NCBI RefSeq assembly: GCF_005889725.1 | Contig: NZ_VCKX01000111.1 | Location: forward strand, 1 to 36,619 | Direction of reading: 5' to 3' | From: Nonomuraea zeae | GTDB lineage: Bacteria; Actinomycetota; Actinomycetes; Streptosporangiales; Streptosporangiaceae | Length of the DNA: 36,619 nt | Part shown: in pieces, positions 15,096 through 22,638 of the stretch | Numbering within the stretch: the stretch's first letter is position 1 | Layout: each line of letters begins with the position of its first letter | Program-made: the position numbers and the translations under genes | Notes under the pieces: generated by a model | What the model was told of the DNA's origin: nothing | Database searches by the model: none | What the model saw: the letters and a program-made list of their open reading frames with translations, nothing else

Positions 15096-17228
15096 GTGCG
15101 GAGAGACAGCGTCTCCGCGTTGGGCGTGGCGAACGATTCGCCTCGCCTGGACGAGTTGCTGATCGAAACCATCAACCGTACGGGTGCGCACATCGGCGCC
15201 GTCTACCTGCTGGTCGAGGACGGCCGGGTCCTGCAGATGGTGACCGAGATGGGGCTGCCCGCCCCCATCGCCAAGGTGTGGTCAAGGATCAGGATGAACG
15301 ATCCGGTGCCGATCGCCGTCGCGGTGCGTGAGCGGCGGCTGGTGTGGCTGGCCGGCAGGGAGGAGCTGGCCCGCACCTACCCGGCCGCCGCGCTGGCACT
15401 GCCGTACCACTTCGCGGTGGCGGGGGCGCCGATCCGGTCCAGCGACACCGTCTGGGGCGGGCTGCTGCTCCTGTGGCCGTCCGGCCGCGGGCGGGGGCTC
15501 GACCAGCGCCAGCGCGACATCATCGACGGGGCCTGCGCCCGCATCGGCGATCTGCTCCAACGGACCGCCGCACGGGGCGAGCCGATCACTCCCGGCGCCC
15601 AGCCGCGCCTCCTGGACCCGCGACCCGTCCGGATGGCGGACAACGGGGCGGAGCTGGTCGCGCTGGAGTGCCTCAACCGGCTGCCCGAGGGCTTCTTCTC
15701 GCTGGACGTGGAAGGGCGCGTGACCCTGCTCACCGCCCCCGCCGCCGACCTGCTCGACAGCTCGGCGGCCGAGCTGCTCGGGGTCCGCCCGTGGGAGGCG
15801 CTGCCCTGGCTGGACGACCCGGCGTACGAGGACCGCTACCGGGCCGCGGTCGTCGGCTGGCAGATCACCCACTTCACCGCGCGCAACCCCTTGGGCCGCC
15901 TGCTGTCCTTCACGCTCTATCCGGGCCTGTCCGGCATCACTGTACGCGTCACCTCCCTGACCGCCCGCCCCGATCCCGGCCGGACGCCGGCGACCGGCCC
16001 CGACGGCGAGCGCCGGCCCCGCGGGATCGCGCTGCACGAGATGCTGCACCTGGCCACCAGCCTGGCACGGGCCGTGACCGCGCAGGAGGTCGTCGACCTC
16101 GTCTCCGACCACGTCATGCCCCTCTACAACGTGCAGGCCCTGGCCATCCTCACCACGCACGGCGGGCGGCTGCGGGTGGCCGCCTCGCACGGTTACAGCC
16201 GGCAGGCCGTCGAGGAGCTCGACGGCCATCCCGCGATCCCGCCGGCGCCCGCCCAGCATCCGTTCGACGCGGCGAGACCGGCCTTCTTCTCCACCTGGGA
16301 CGAGCTGCGCGCCGCCTATCCGCGCGCCATCCGCTCCGACAACATGTCCGCCTGGGCCTTCCTGCCGCTGATCACCTCGGCACGGCCGATCGGCACCTGC
16401 GTGCTGGCCTATGACCGTACTCACCGGTTCGACGCCGACGAGCGCGCGACGCTGACCGCGCTCTCCGGGCTGATCGCCCAGGCCTTCGAGCGGGCCCGGC
16501 TGTACGACGCCAAGCACCAGCTCGCCGGGTGCCTCCAGTCGAGCCTGCTGCCGCGCACGCTGCCCGAGATCCCCGGCCTGGACGTGGCCGCCCGCTACGT
16601 GCCCGCCATGCCGGGGATGGACATCGGCGGCGACTTCTACGACCTGATCCAGCTCAGCGACACCATGGCCGGGGCGGTCATCGGCGACGTCCAGGGCCAC
16701 GACGTCACCGCCGCCGCCCTGATGGGGCAGGTGCGCACCGCCATCCGCGCGTACGCCACCGCCGGCTCGCCCCCGGGCGAGGTGCTCGCGCACACCAACC
16801 GGCTGCTCGTCGAGCTCGCTCCCGACCGGTTCACCAGCTGCCTGTACCTGAGCCTCGACCTGGCCGAGCACACCGCGTGCGTAGCCAGCGCGGGCCATCT
16901 CCCGCCGCTGCTCGGCCGCCCCGGCACGCCCGCCCAGATCATCGACACCATGCCGGGGCTGCTGCTGGGGATCGACCCCGAGGCCGAGTACGCCACCATC
17001 GAGCTGCGCCTGACGCCCGGCTCGGTGCTGAGCCTCTACACCGACGGCCTCATCGAACGGCCGGGCCTCGACCTGGGGGACGCGATCACGGACCTGGCCG
17101 AGCGGTTCAGGCCCTGCCATGGCCAGCTGCTGCACGATCTCGCGGAGTCGCTCATCGAGGCGGCCGCCGTGGAGCAGCGCACGGACGACATCGCGGTGGT
17201 CCTGCTGCGGGACGCGGGCTCCCGCTGA
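15096..17228 (+). CDS. Multi-sensor PP2C-type phosphatase (GAF-PAS-GAF-SpoIIE)
   Basis: This 710-residue cytosolic signalling protein appears to contain an N-terminal GAF domain (about 15-155), a PAS-like domain (about 190-285, beginning CLNRLPEGFFSLDVEGRV), a second GAF domain (about 310-470) and a C-terminal SpoIIE phosphatase. The phosphatase has QSSLLPRTLPEIPGLD, IGGDFYDL near 510, IGDVQGHD near 529, SLYTDGLIERPG and TDDIAVVLL. No kinase ATPase domain is present. It probably senses a small molecule or redox state and dephosphorylates an anti-sigma antagonist. The GTG at 15096 is the first start after an in-frame stop at 15075, and no strong ribosome-binding site is visible. Confidence 0.9.
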   Translation: MRRDSVSALGVANDSPRLDELLIETINRTGAHIGAVYLLVEDGRVLQMVTEMGLPAPIAKVWSRIRMNDPVPIAVAVRERRLVWLAGREELARTYPAAALALPYHFAVAGAPIRSSDTVWGGLLLLWPSGRGRGLDQRQRDIIDGACARIGDLLQRTAARGEPITPGAQPRLLDPRPVRMADNGAELVALECLNRLPEGFFSLDVEGRVTLLTAPAADLLDSSAAELLGVRPWEALPWLDDPAYEDRYRAAVVGWQITHFTARNPLGRLLSFTLYPGLSGITVRVTSLTARPDPGRTPATGPDGERRPRGIALHEMLHLATSLARAVTAQEVVDLVSDHVMPLYNVQALAILTTHGGRLRVAASHGYSRQAVEELDGHPAIPPAPAQHPFDAARPAFFSTWDELRAAYPRAIRSDNMSAWAFLPLITSARPIGTCVLAYDRTHRFDADERATLTALSGLIAQAFERARLYDAKHQLAGCLQSSLLPRTLPEIPGLDVAARYVPAMPGMDIGGDFYDLIQLSDTMAGAVIGDVQGHDVTAAALMGQVRTAIRAYATAGSPPGEVLAHTNRLLVELAPDRFTSCLYLSLDLAEHTACVASAGHLPPLLGRPGTPAQIIDTMPGLLLGIDPEAEYATIELRLTPGSVLSLYTDGLIERPGLDLGDAITDLAERFRPCHGQLLHDLAESLIEAAAVEQRTDDIAVVLLRDAGSR

Positions 17229-17242
17229 GTGGCGGATGCCCG

Positions 17243-17986
17243 TCAACGTACGGGCCGGTCCTGGCCCGCCGGGGTGGCCCGCGCCGCGAGCAGGTGCAGC
17301 GCCAGCAGGGTGAGCCAGGCCCACCCGGCGGTCACCGCCACCCGCTGGAAGAGCCCGCCGTAGGCGACCAGCGCCGCGTTCTGCGCGAACCCGCTCGTGG
17401 CCAGCACGTCGGCGGCCACGAACACCACGGCGGCGATCCCCGACCAGACGGCCCGCCCGGGCTCCCGCAGCCGGGCGAACCTGACCGCGAACACCACGCA
17501 CGCCACCGGCAGCGCCACGAAGCCCGGCAGGGAGAGCAGGTCGTGCAGCGCCGCGTGCAGGCTCCCGTAGTCCGCCAGGAGATCGGGCGTCCCCGGCGGA
17601 TAGCCGCTCACCGGGTCGGTGGTGAACACCCCCGCGGTGATCAGCGCGACCGCCCAGGCGCCCACCAGGATCGGCCCCCACAGCGATCCCCTGCGCTGCG
17701 GCGATGACGTGAGCGCTCGCCGCAGCCCCGCGGCGGCGGCGAGCGACAGCAGGCCGGCGACGATGAAGTTCGCCGTCTGGATCCAGCCGGACCCGCCCAG
17801 CGCGAGCGAGCTGACCGGGTGGCGCAGCCAGTCGTAGTGGTCGCGGACGGCGCCCTGGGCGAGGAACGTGACGACGAACAGCGGGCCCGCCACCACCCCG
17901 CACCACAGTAGGCGTCTGGTCGTCCTGTCTCCTGGTTCCGCCGCCGGCGGCCCGGGTGCCGGGCTCGGCGGTGCGATAGTCCTCAT
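17243..17986 (-). CDS. DUF998 multi-spanning membrane protein
   Basis: This is a hydrophobic protein of about 247 residues with six predicted membrane spans. It matches the DUF998 family, whose biochemical function is not established. Conserved features are the LRHPVSSLALGGSGWIQ segment after the first helix and the VFTTDPVSGYPPGTP loop. The frame could begin at a TTG at 17995, but the ATG at 17986 is preferred. It converges tail to tail with the GAF-PP2C gene (14 bases apart). Its upstream region consists of four 28-bp-spaced inverted repeats, the nearest only four bases from the ATG. Transcription must therefore start within or very near that array. Confidence 0.82.
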   Translation of the reverse strand: MRTIAPPSPAPGPPAAEPGDRTTRRLLWCGVVAGPLFVVTFLAQGAVRDHYDWLRHPVSSLALGGSGWIQTANFIVAGLLSLAAAAGLRRALTSSPQRRGSLWGPILVGAWAVALITAGVFTTDPVSGYPPGTPDLLADYGSLHAALHDLLSLPGFVALPVACVVFAVRFARLREPGRAVWSGIAAVVFVAADVLATSGFAQNAALVAYGGLFQRVAVTAGWAWLTLLALHLLAARATPAGQDRPVR

Positions 17987-17990
17987 GCCT

Positions 17991-18090
17991 GTCAAGCTAG
18001 ACTGACAGCGAGCGCGCCGTCAAGCCAGACTGACAAGCTTTTCGCCGTCAGCTCAACCTGACAGAGCCGTCGCCGTCAGCCCGGACTGAC
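17991..18090. repeat. Four GTCA-N8-TGAC inverted repeats at exact 28-bp spacing
   Basis: The 16-bp sites lie at 17991-18006, 18019-18034, 18047-18062 and 18075-18090, so each start is exactly 28 bases after the last. All keep GTCA and TGAC arms, while the eight central bases vary (AGCTAGAC, AGCCAGAC, GCTCAACC, GCCCGGAC). The 12-base linkers tend to end in CGCC. Reading the minus strand, two sites contain TTGAC, which can act as a -35 hexamer for the DUF998 gene. The array fills the space between DUF998 and the ABC exporter and is most simply a multi-site operator. A short minisatellite is the alternative. Confidence 0.9.
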
Positions 18091-18183
18091 AGACCTGCCG
18101 GCCCGCCGGCACGTCCCCGCGAGCCCGCGGCATCAACCGTTCGATGGATGCCGCGCCCGCCGCGACCCGGTGATCCTCGGTAC

Positions 18184-18225
18184 ATGACGAACACCGAGGA
18201 CGCGACCGGCGGGGCCGGGCGATGA
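18184..18225 (+). CDS. Possible 13-codon coupling peptide ahead of the ABC exporter
   Basis: ATG at 18184 opens a 13-codon frame that ends in ATGA overlap with the start of the ABC ATPase gene at 18222. It has no good ribosome-binding site. The junction suggests termination-reinitiation coupling, but at this length chance is a real possibility. Confidence 0.25.
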   Translation: MTNTEDATGGAGR

Positions 18226-19124
18226 TCGAGATCACGGGCCTGACCAAGCGCTATGGCGGCAAGGCGGCCGTGGACGGGCTGACGTTCACCGTCGAGCCGG
18301 GCCGGGTCACCGGGTTCCTGGGGCCCAACGGGGCCGGAAAGTCGACGACCATGAGGATGATCCTCGGCCTCGACCGCCCCGACGAGGGCCGCGTGCGGGT
18401 CAACGGGCGCGGCTACGTGACCGCGGCGCTGCCCATGCGCGAGGTGGGCGCCCTGCTGGACGCCCGCGCGCTGCACGGCACCCGTACGGCCCGCAACCAC
18501 CTGCTCTGGCTCGCCCACGCGGGCGCGATCGCCGAGAGCCGGGTGGACGAGGTGCTGCGGCAGGTCGGGCTGGAGTCGGTGGCGCGCAAGCGGGCCGGCA
18601 CCTTCTCCCTGGGCATGAGCCAGCGGCTCGGCATCGCGGCGGCGCTGCTCGGCGACCCGCGGGTGCTGCTGTTCGACGAGCCGGTCAACGGGCTCGACCC
18701 TGAGGGCGTCAAGTGGATCCGCGAGCTGATGCGGGACCTGGCCGGCGAGGGCCGGACGGTGCTGGTCTCCAGCCACCTGATGAGCGAGATGGCGCTGACC
18801 GCCGACCACCTCGTCGTCATCGGCAGGGGCCGGCTGATCGCGGACGTCGGGATGACCGAGTTCGTCCGGCACAGCTCCGGCGTGCTGGTCCGGGCGGACG
18901 ATCCGGAGCGGCTGGCCACGGCCCTGACCGCGGCGGGCGCCGCCGTGGAGCCCGAGCCGGGCGGCGCGCTGGCCGTCTCCGGGCTGGAGGCGGGGGCGAT
19001 CGGCCGGATCGCCCTGGACGCCGCGATCGCATTGTCGGAGCTGACCCCGAGGCGGCTCTCGCTTGAGGAGGCCTACATGAACCTGACCCGCGACAGCATC
19101 GAGTTCGAGGCGGGTGCGGCATGA
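18222..19124 (+). CDS. ABC exporter ATP-binding protein (CcmA/DrrA-like)
   Basis: This 300-residue ATPase has Walker A GPNGAGKST near residue 37, signature FSLGMSQRL, Walker B VLLFDEPVNGLDPEG and the switch His in VSSHLM. The subfamily matches ATPases that pair with ABC-2 permeases for export of drugs, lantibiotics or lipids. A C-terminal domain of about 80 residues ends in the RRLSLEEAYMNLT motif typical of this group. The permease gene overlaps by four bases (ATGA). It is divergent from DUF998 across the 28-bp repeat array, so the two may be co-regulated. The substrate is unknown. Confidence 0.93.
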   Translation: MIEITGLTKRYGGKAAVDGLTFTVEPGRVTGFLGPNGAGKSTTMRMILGLDRPDEGRVRVNGRGYVTAALPMREVGALLDARALHGTRTARNHLLWLAHAGAIAESRVDEVLRQVGLESVARKRAGTFSLGMSQRLGIAAALLGDPRVLLFDEPVNGLDPEGVKWIRELMRDLAGEGRTVLVSSHLMSEMALTADHLVVIGRGRLIADVGMTEFVRHSSGVLVRADDPERLATALTAAGAAVEPEPGGALAVSGLEAGAIGRIALDAAIALSELTPRRLSLEEAYMNLTRDSIEFEAGAA

Positions 19125-19891
19125 GGGCCACCGTCGCGCACGCGCTGCGCTCCGAATGGACGAAGTTCCGCACGCTCCCGTCGAACCTGACCACCCTGCT
19201 GATCGCCGTGCTGCTGATGACCGGGCCCGGCACCCTCACCGCCTACCGCGCGGGCGAGGGCTACCGGGGAGGCGTGTTCGACGCGACCGGCATCAGCATG
19301 TACGGCGGGTTCCTGTTCGCGCAGATCGCCGTGGGTGCGCTGGGCGTGGTGGTGATGACCTCCGAGTACGCCACCGGCATGATCCGTACGAGCCTGAGCG
19401 TGGTGCCGAGGCGCGGACGGCTGCTGAGCGCCAAGGTCGCGCTGTTCGGCGGGGTCGCCCTGGTCGCCGGGGAGGTCGCGGCCTTCGTCACGTTCCTGCT
19501 CGGGCAGTCGGCCATCGCCGCGGGCGGCGCCCCCAGCGTGACGCTCGGCCAGCCCGGCGTCCTGCGCGCGGTCGCGGGCATGGGGCTGGTCTGGGCGCTG
19601 GTGGGCCTGACCGGCGTGGCTCTGGGCTGCCTGCTGCGGGACGGCATGACCGCGGTCACCGTGCTGGTCGCGGTCAACTTCATCATCCCGATCATCGGGC
19701 CCCGGCTGCTGCCGGAGTCCGCCGGGGACCTGGTGACGACGTACTGGCCGATCTCGGCCGGGCTCCAGGTGATCACCACCGTGCAGGACCCCGGGCGGCT
19801 GGCCCCCTGGGCGGGGCTGGGGGTGCTGGCCGGCTGCACCGCCGTGCTGCTGGCCGCGGCGTTCGCCCTGTTCAGGTGGCGGGATGCGTGA
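19121..19891 (+). CDS. ABC-2 type exporter permease
   Basis: This 256-residue integral membrane protein has six hydrophobic helices and begins with the ALRSEWTKFRTLPSN segment found in many actinobacterial ABC-2 permeases. SEYATGMIRTSLSVVPRR is the cytoplasmic loop expected to contact the ATPase. It forms the membrane half of the exporter encoded with the preceding gene, with which it shares an ATGA overlap. Nearby genes give no cargo. Confidence 0.88.
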   Translation: MRATVAHALRSEWTKFRTLPSNLTTLLIAVLLMTGPGTLTAYRAGEGYRGGVFDATGISMYGGFLFAQIAVGALGVVVMTSEYATGMIRTSLSVVPRRGRLLSAKVALFGGVALVAGEVAAFVTFLLGQSAIAAGGAPSVTLGQPGVLRAVAGMGLVWALVGLTGVALGCLLRDGMTAVTVLVAVNFIIPIIGPRLLPESAGDLVTTYWPISAGLQVITTVQDPGRLAPWAGLGVLAGCTAVLLAAAFALFRWRDA

Positions 19892-19910
19892 GGTGGCCGC
19901 GCAGGCTCGG

Positions 19911-19926
19911 GGCGGCGCCGGCCGCC
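19911..19926. terminator. GC hairpin between convergent genes
   Basis: GGCGGC and GCCGCC flank a four-base loop between the ends of the exporter permease and the carbonic anhydrase gene. No T tract is present. The hairpin is plausible as a bidirectional terminator on position alone. Confidence 0.35.
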
Positions 19927-19942
19927 GGGAGCGCGCTGACGC

Positions 19943-20692
19943 TCAGGCGGGTGCGCCGTTCAGGATCTCGACCCGGCCCGTGTCCAGCGAGTAGTACGCG
20001 CCGACCACGGCCAGGGATCCCTTGCTCACCAGCGGCGCTAGGTCCCGGTTGCCGCGCAGGGCGCTCGCGGTCAGCTGCACCTGGGCTCTGGTCATCGTCT
20101 CCTTCGGGTCGGCGCCGCCCTGCCGTACGGTCTGCTCGTACGCCGGGCGCAGCGCCTCCTCGATCGCCCGGAGGTTGCCCGGCAGCGGCTTGCCCTCCCG
20201 CAGGGCGTCGTACGCGGCCGAGACCGCCCCGCAGCGCTGGTGACCGAGCACGACGATCAGCGGGGTCCCGCTGGTCATGGGCCCGTACTCGACGGAGCCG
20301 GTGATCACCGGCCCCACGGCCACCCCGCCGCTCCGCATGACGAACAGATCGCCCAGGCCGGTGTCGAAGACGAGCTCGGGCGGCACCCGGGAGTCGATGC
20401 ACGACAGCACCGCGCCGTACGGCTGCTGGCTGGAGGCCAGCAGCTCCCGGCGGGTGGGGTCGCGGTCCGGGTGCTGGAGTGCGTTGGTCACCCAGCGCCG
20501 GTTGCCCGCCATCAGCCGCTCGTAGGCGGCCTTCGGCGTGCTGGGGGACGGTCCCCTGCGGGCCGCGGGCGCCGCCTCGCGCATCTCGGGCAGCATTTCG
20601 GCCGATGAGCAGCCGGCCAGGCACGCCGCCGCCAGGGACGCGGCTCCGGCGAGCAGCGTGCGCCGCCCCCGGCCGTCAGCTTGAGAGCCCAT
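19943..20692 (-). CDS. Exported beta-class carbonic anhydrase, Tat/lipoprotein signal
   Basis: This enzyme interconverts CO2 and bicarbonate. The zinc ligands are Cys98 (SCIDSR), His151 and Cys154 (LGHQRCGA). Asp100 and Arg102 form the usual catalytic dyad. The N-terminus is unusual for this mostly cytosolic family. It reads GRGRRTLLAGAASLAAACLAG with Cys28 next, which combines a twin-arginine-like motif with a lipobox. The mature protein is therefore expected outside the membrane as a lipoprotein. The start at 20692 is supported by GGGGGAAGG on the minus strand; an upstream in-frame ATG at 20725 is less likely. It lies 82 bases downstream of the GNAT gene and may be the last gene of that operon or independent. 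Confidence 0.9.
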   Translation of the reverse strand: MGSQADGRGRRTLLAGAASLAAACLAGCSSAEMLPEMREAAPAARRGPSPSTPKAAYERLMAGNRRWVTNALQHPDRDPTRRELLASSQQPYGAVLSCIDSRVPPELVFDTGLGDLFVMRSGGVAVGPVITGSVEYGPMTSGTPLIVVLGHQRCGAVSAAYDALREGKPLPGNLRAIEEALRPAYEQTVRQGGADPKETMTRAQVQLTASALRGNRDLAPLVSKGSLAVVGAYYSLDTGRVEILNGAPA

Positions 20693-20774
20693 GACCTGCA
20701 CCTTCCCCCCGCGGGCGAAGATCATGGCAAGAAGGTGGCCCGTTCATGGCCGGCCGGTGCCGCCATACCGGGCG

Positions 20775-21476
20775 TCACCCTCCGATAGGCACCATCACGG
20801 ACTGGAACTGGGTGGTGCGGCGCAGGCGGAAGCCGAGCGACTCGTACAGGCGGATCGCGTGGACGTTGCCCGCGGATGCGTGCAGGAACGGCGTCTCGCC
20901 GCGCGCCCGGATGCCCGCGGCGACGGCGAGCACCAGCCGGGTCGCCAGTCCCCGGCCGCGGTGGGCGGCGTCGGTGCACACGGCGCTGATCTCCGTCCAG
21001 CCGGGCGGGTGCAGGCGCTCGCCGGCCATCGCCACCAGCGCGCCGCCCCTGCGGATCCCGAGGTAGACGCCGAGCTCGATGGTTCGCGGCAGGAACGGGC
21101 CCGGCTTCGTCCGCTGGACCAGATCCAGCATCTCCGGCACGTCCGCCGGGCCCAGCCGGACCGCCTCGCCGTCCGGCGCGCCCATGATGCTCTCGCCGGT
21201 GAGCTGGACGCCGGGGATGTTCGCCACCACCTCCCATCCGGGCGGCGGGGGCGAGATCACGCCGGACAGCGGGACCAGCCCGCCCGGCCCGGCCAGGGCG
21301 GCGATGTCGGCCCAGTCGGCCGGCCCCGGCTCGGGCGGCAGCGAGATGAACGGCGAGACGTCCACGGGATAGCGCAGCACGCTCCCGCGCCGCTCGGCGA
21401 GGTGCGCGTGCGCCCCCAGGAGGGACTCCCTGGCCGGATTGTCCAGCGGGTGCGCCGAGACGGCCGGCTGCGTCAT
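20775..21476 (-). CDS. GNAT-family N-acetyltransferase (FR47-like)
   Basis: This 233-residue protein has its acetyltransferase domain in the second half. The acetyl-CoA pyrophosphate loop is HRGRGLATRLV near 171-181, followed by the terminal helix/strand ASAGNVHAIRLYESLGFRL. The first hundred residues form a less conserved N-terminal domain. Its ATG overlaps the stop of the monooxygenase gene by four bases, so it belongs to the sulfur operon. In the Bacillus ytmI operon an acetyltransferase N-acetylates S-modified cysteine before oxidative C-S cleavage, and a similar step is proposed here. The substrate is not shown by the sequence. Confidence 0.88.
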   Translation of the reverse strand: MTQPAVSAHPLDNPARESLLGAHAHLAERRGSVLRYPVDVSPFISLPPEPGPADWADIAALAGPGGLVPLSGVISPPPPGWEVVANIPGVQLTGESIMGAPDGEAVRLGPADVPEMLDLVQRTKPGPFLPRTIELGVYLGIRRGGALVAMAGERLHPPGWTEISAVCTDAAHRGRGLATRLVLAVAAGIRARGETPFLHASAGNVHAIRLYESLGFRLRRTTQFQSVMVPIGG

Positions 21477-22585
21477 GGCGCGACCGGGGCCAGCCGCCCC
21501 TTGGCCGAGCGCTCCCGGTCACGCTCGGCGACCCCCTGCCTGACCAGCGGGATCACATGCCGGCCGAAGTCGATGGCGTCGTCGAGGATGTCGTAGCCGC
21601 GGGCGGAGAGGATCTCCACGCCCAGGTCGTAGTAGTCGAGCAGGGCCTCGGCGACGATCTCGGGCGTGCCCACGAGCGCCGTGGAGTTGCCCGCGCCCCC
21701 GGTCGCCGCCGCGGTCGGCGTCCACAGCGCGCGGTCGTACCGCTCCCCCTTGGCCGCCACCTCCAGCAGCCGCTGCGAGCCCGCGTTCTGCGGCGGGCCG
21801 GTCAGGCGCCGCCGGTTCGCGCCGACCCGCCGCAGGTCTCCGAGGATGCCCCTGGCCTTCTCCCAGGCCAGCTCCTCGGTCGGCGCGATGATCGGCCGGA
21901 AGGCCACCTGGAACCTGGGCACGTCGGCCCGCCCGGCCCGCGCGGCCACCTCCTTCACCGCGGCGATCTGCTGCGCCGTCTCCGCCAGCGGCTCGCCCCA
22001 CAGGCAGTAGATGTCGGCCTCCGCGCCACCCGCCGCGTACGCCGCCAGCGACGAGCCCCCGAACGACACCTTCGGCCGCGGCCGCTGCACCGGGAAGACG
22101 TCGGAGACGAAGTCCTTGAAGGAGTAGTGGGCGCCCTCGTGGTCGAACGGCTCCGTGGAGGTCCACCCCTTCTTGACGATCTGGATGTACTCCCTGGTCC
22201 TGGCGTAGCGCTCGTCCTTGGCCAGGACGTCGCCCTCCCTGCCCTGCTCCTGGTCGTTGCCGCCGGTGATGAAGTGCACGGTCAGCCGCCCGTCGCTGAT
22301 CTGGTCGAGGGTGGCGAAGGTCTTGAGCGCGTACGTCGGGTAGGACACGTTCGGCCGGTGGGCCAGGAGGATCTGCAGGTCCTCGACCCTGGTGGCGACG
22401 TACGCGGCCACCTGGGCGGGGTCGGGCGAGCCCGAGCCGTAGGCGAACAGCACGCGGTCCCAGCCGTACTCCTGGTGGGCGCGCGCCAGCCGGAGCGTGT
22501 ACTGCTTGTCGAAGGAGGGGCCGGAGCGGGGCGAGGTCTCCGAGCCGTCGTTGGTCCCGCCGATCCCGAGGAACTCCACAGGCAT
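21473..22585 (-). CDS. LLM-class FMNH2-dependent monooxygenase, SsuD-like
   Basis: This 370-residue flavin-dependent oxygenase has the bacterial luciferase-like TIM barrel. SsuD-family features are DQISDGRLTVHFITGGND near 95-112, DERYARTREYIQIVKKGW, and PKVSFGGSS for flavin phosphate binding. SsuD-type enzymes use FMNH2 and O2 to cleave C-S bonds in sulfonates, sulfones or S-substituted thiols. A flavin reductase in the same operon can supply the reduced flavin. Because the coupled transporter is amino-acid type rather than SsuABC, the substrate may be a modified cysteine or methionine rather than an alkanesulfonate. The start is supported by AAAGAAAGG about eight bases upstream. A 53-base AT-rich spacer precedes it. 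Confidence 0.9.
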   Translation of the reverse strand: MPVEFLGIGGTNDGSETSPRSGPSFDKQYTLRLARAHQEYGWDRVLFAYGSGSPDPAQVAAYVATRVEDLQILLAHRPNVSYPTYALKTFATLDQISDGRLTVHFITGGNDQEQGREGDVLAKDERYARTREYIQIVKKGWTSTEPFDHEGAHYSFKDFVSDVFPVQRPRPKVSFGGSSLAAYAAGGAEADIYCLWGEPLAETAQQIAAVKEVAARAGRADVPRFQVAFRPIIAPTEELAWEKARGILGDLRRVGANRRRLTGPPQNAGSQRLLEVAAKGERYDRALWTPTAAATGGAGNSTALVGTPEIVAEALLDYYDLGVEILSARGYDILDDAIDFGRHVIPLVRQGVAERDRERSAKGRLAPVAP

Positions 22586-22616
22586 GAGCCGAGGCCTTTC
22601 TTTAGCGTTATTTCCT

Positions 22617-22627
22617 ACTTATTTAGT
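22617..22627. promoter_or_regulatory. AT-rich operator candidate ACTTATTTAGT ahead of the monooxygenase gene
   Basis: The spacer between the binding-protein and monooxygenase genes is the most AT-rich point of the operon. It contains ACTTATTTAGT, which matches ACTAATTTAGT at 27179-27189 at 10 of 11 positions. On the minus strand the same stretch offers TAAATA-like -10 sequences, so an internal regulated promoter is possible. Confidence 0.35.
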
Positions 22628-22638
22628 GGACTTGATGG

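Noticed and set aside
15282..17906. 874-codon open frame opposite the GAF-PP2C gene
   Set aside because: It has the low-complexity composition of an antisense shadow in GC-rich DNA and spans two well-supported genes.
17991..18090. CRISPR array
   Set aside because: The units are only 28 bases in total with no unique spacers, and no cas genes are present. The pattern is palindromic operator-like sites.
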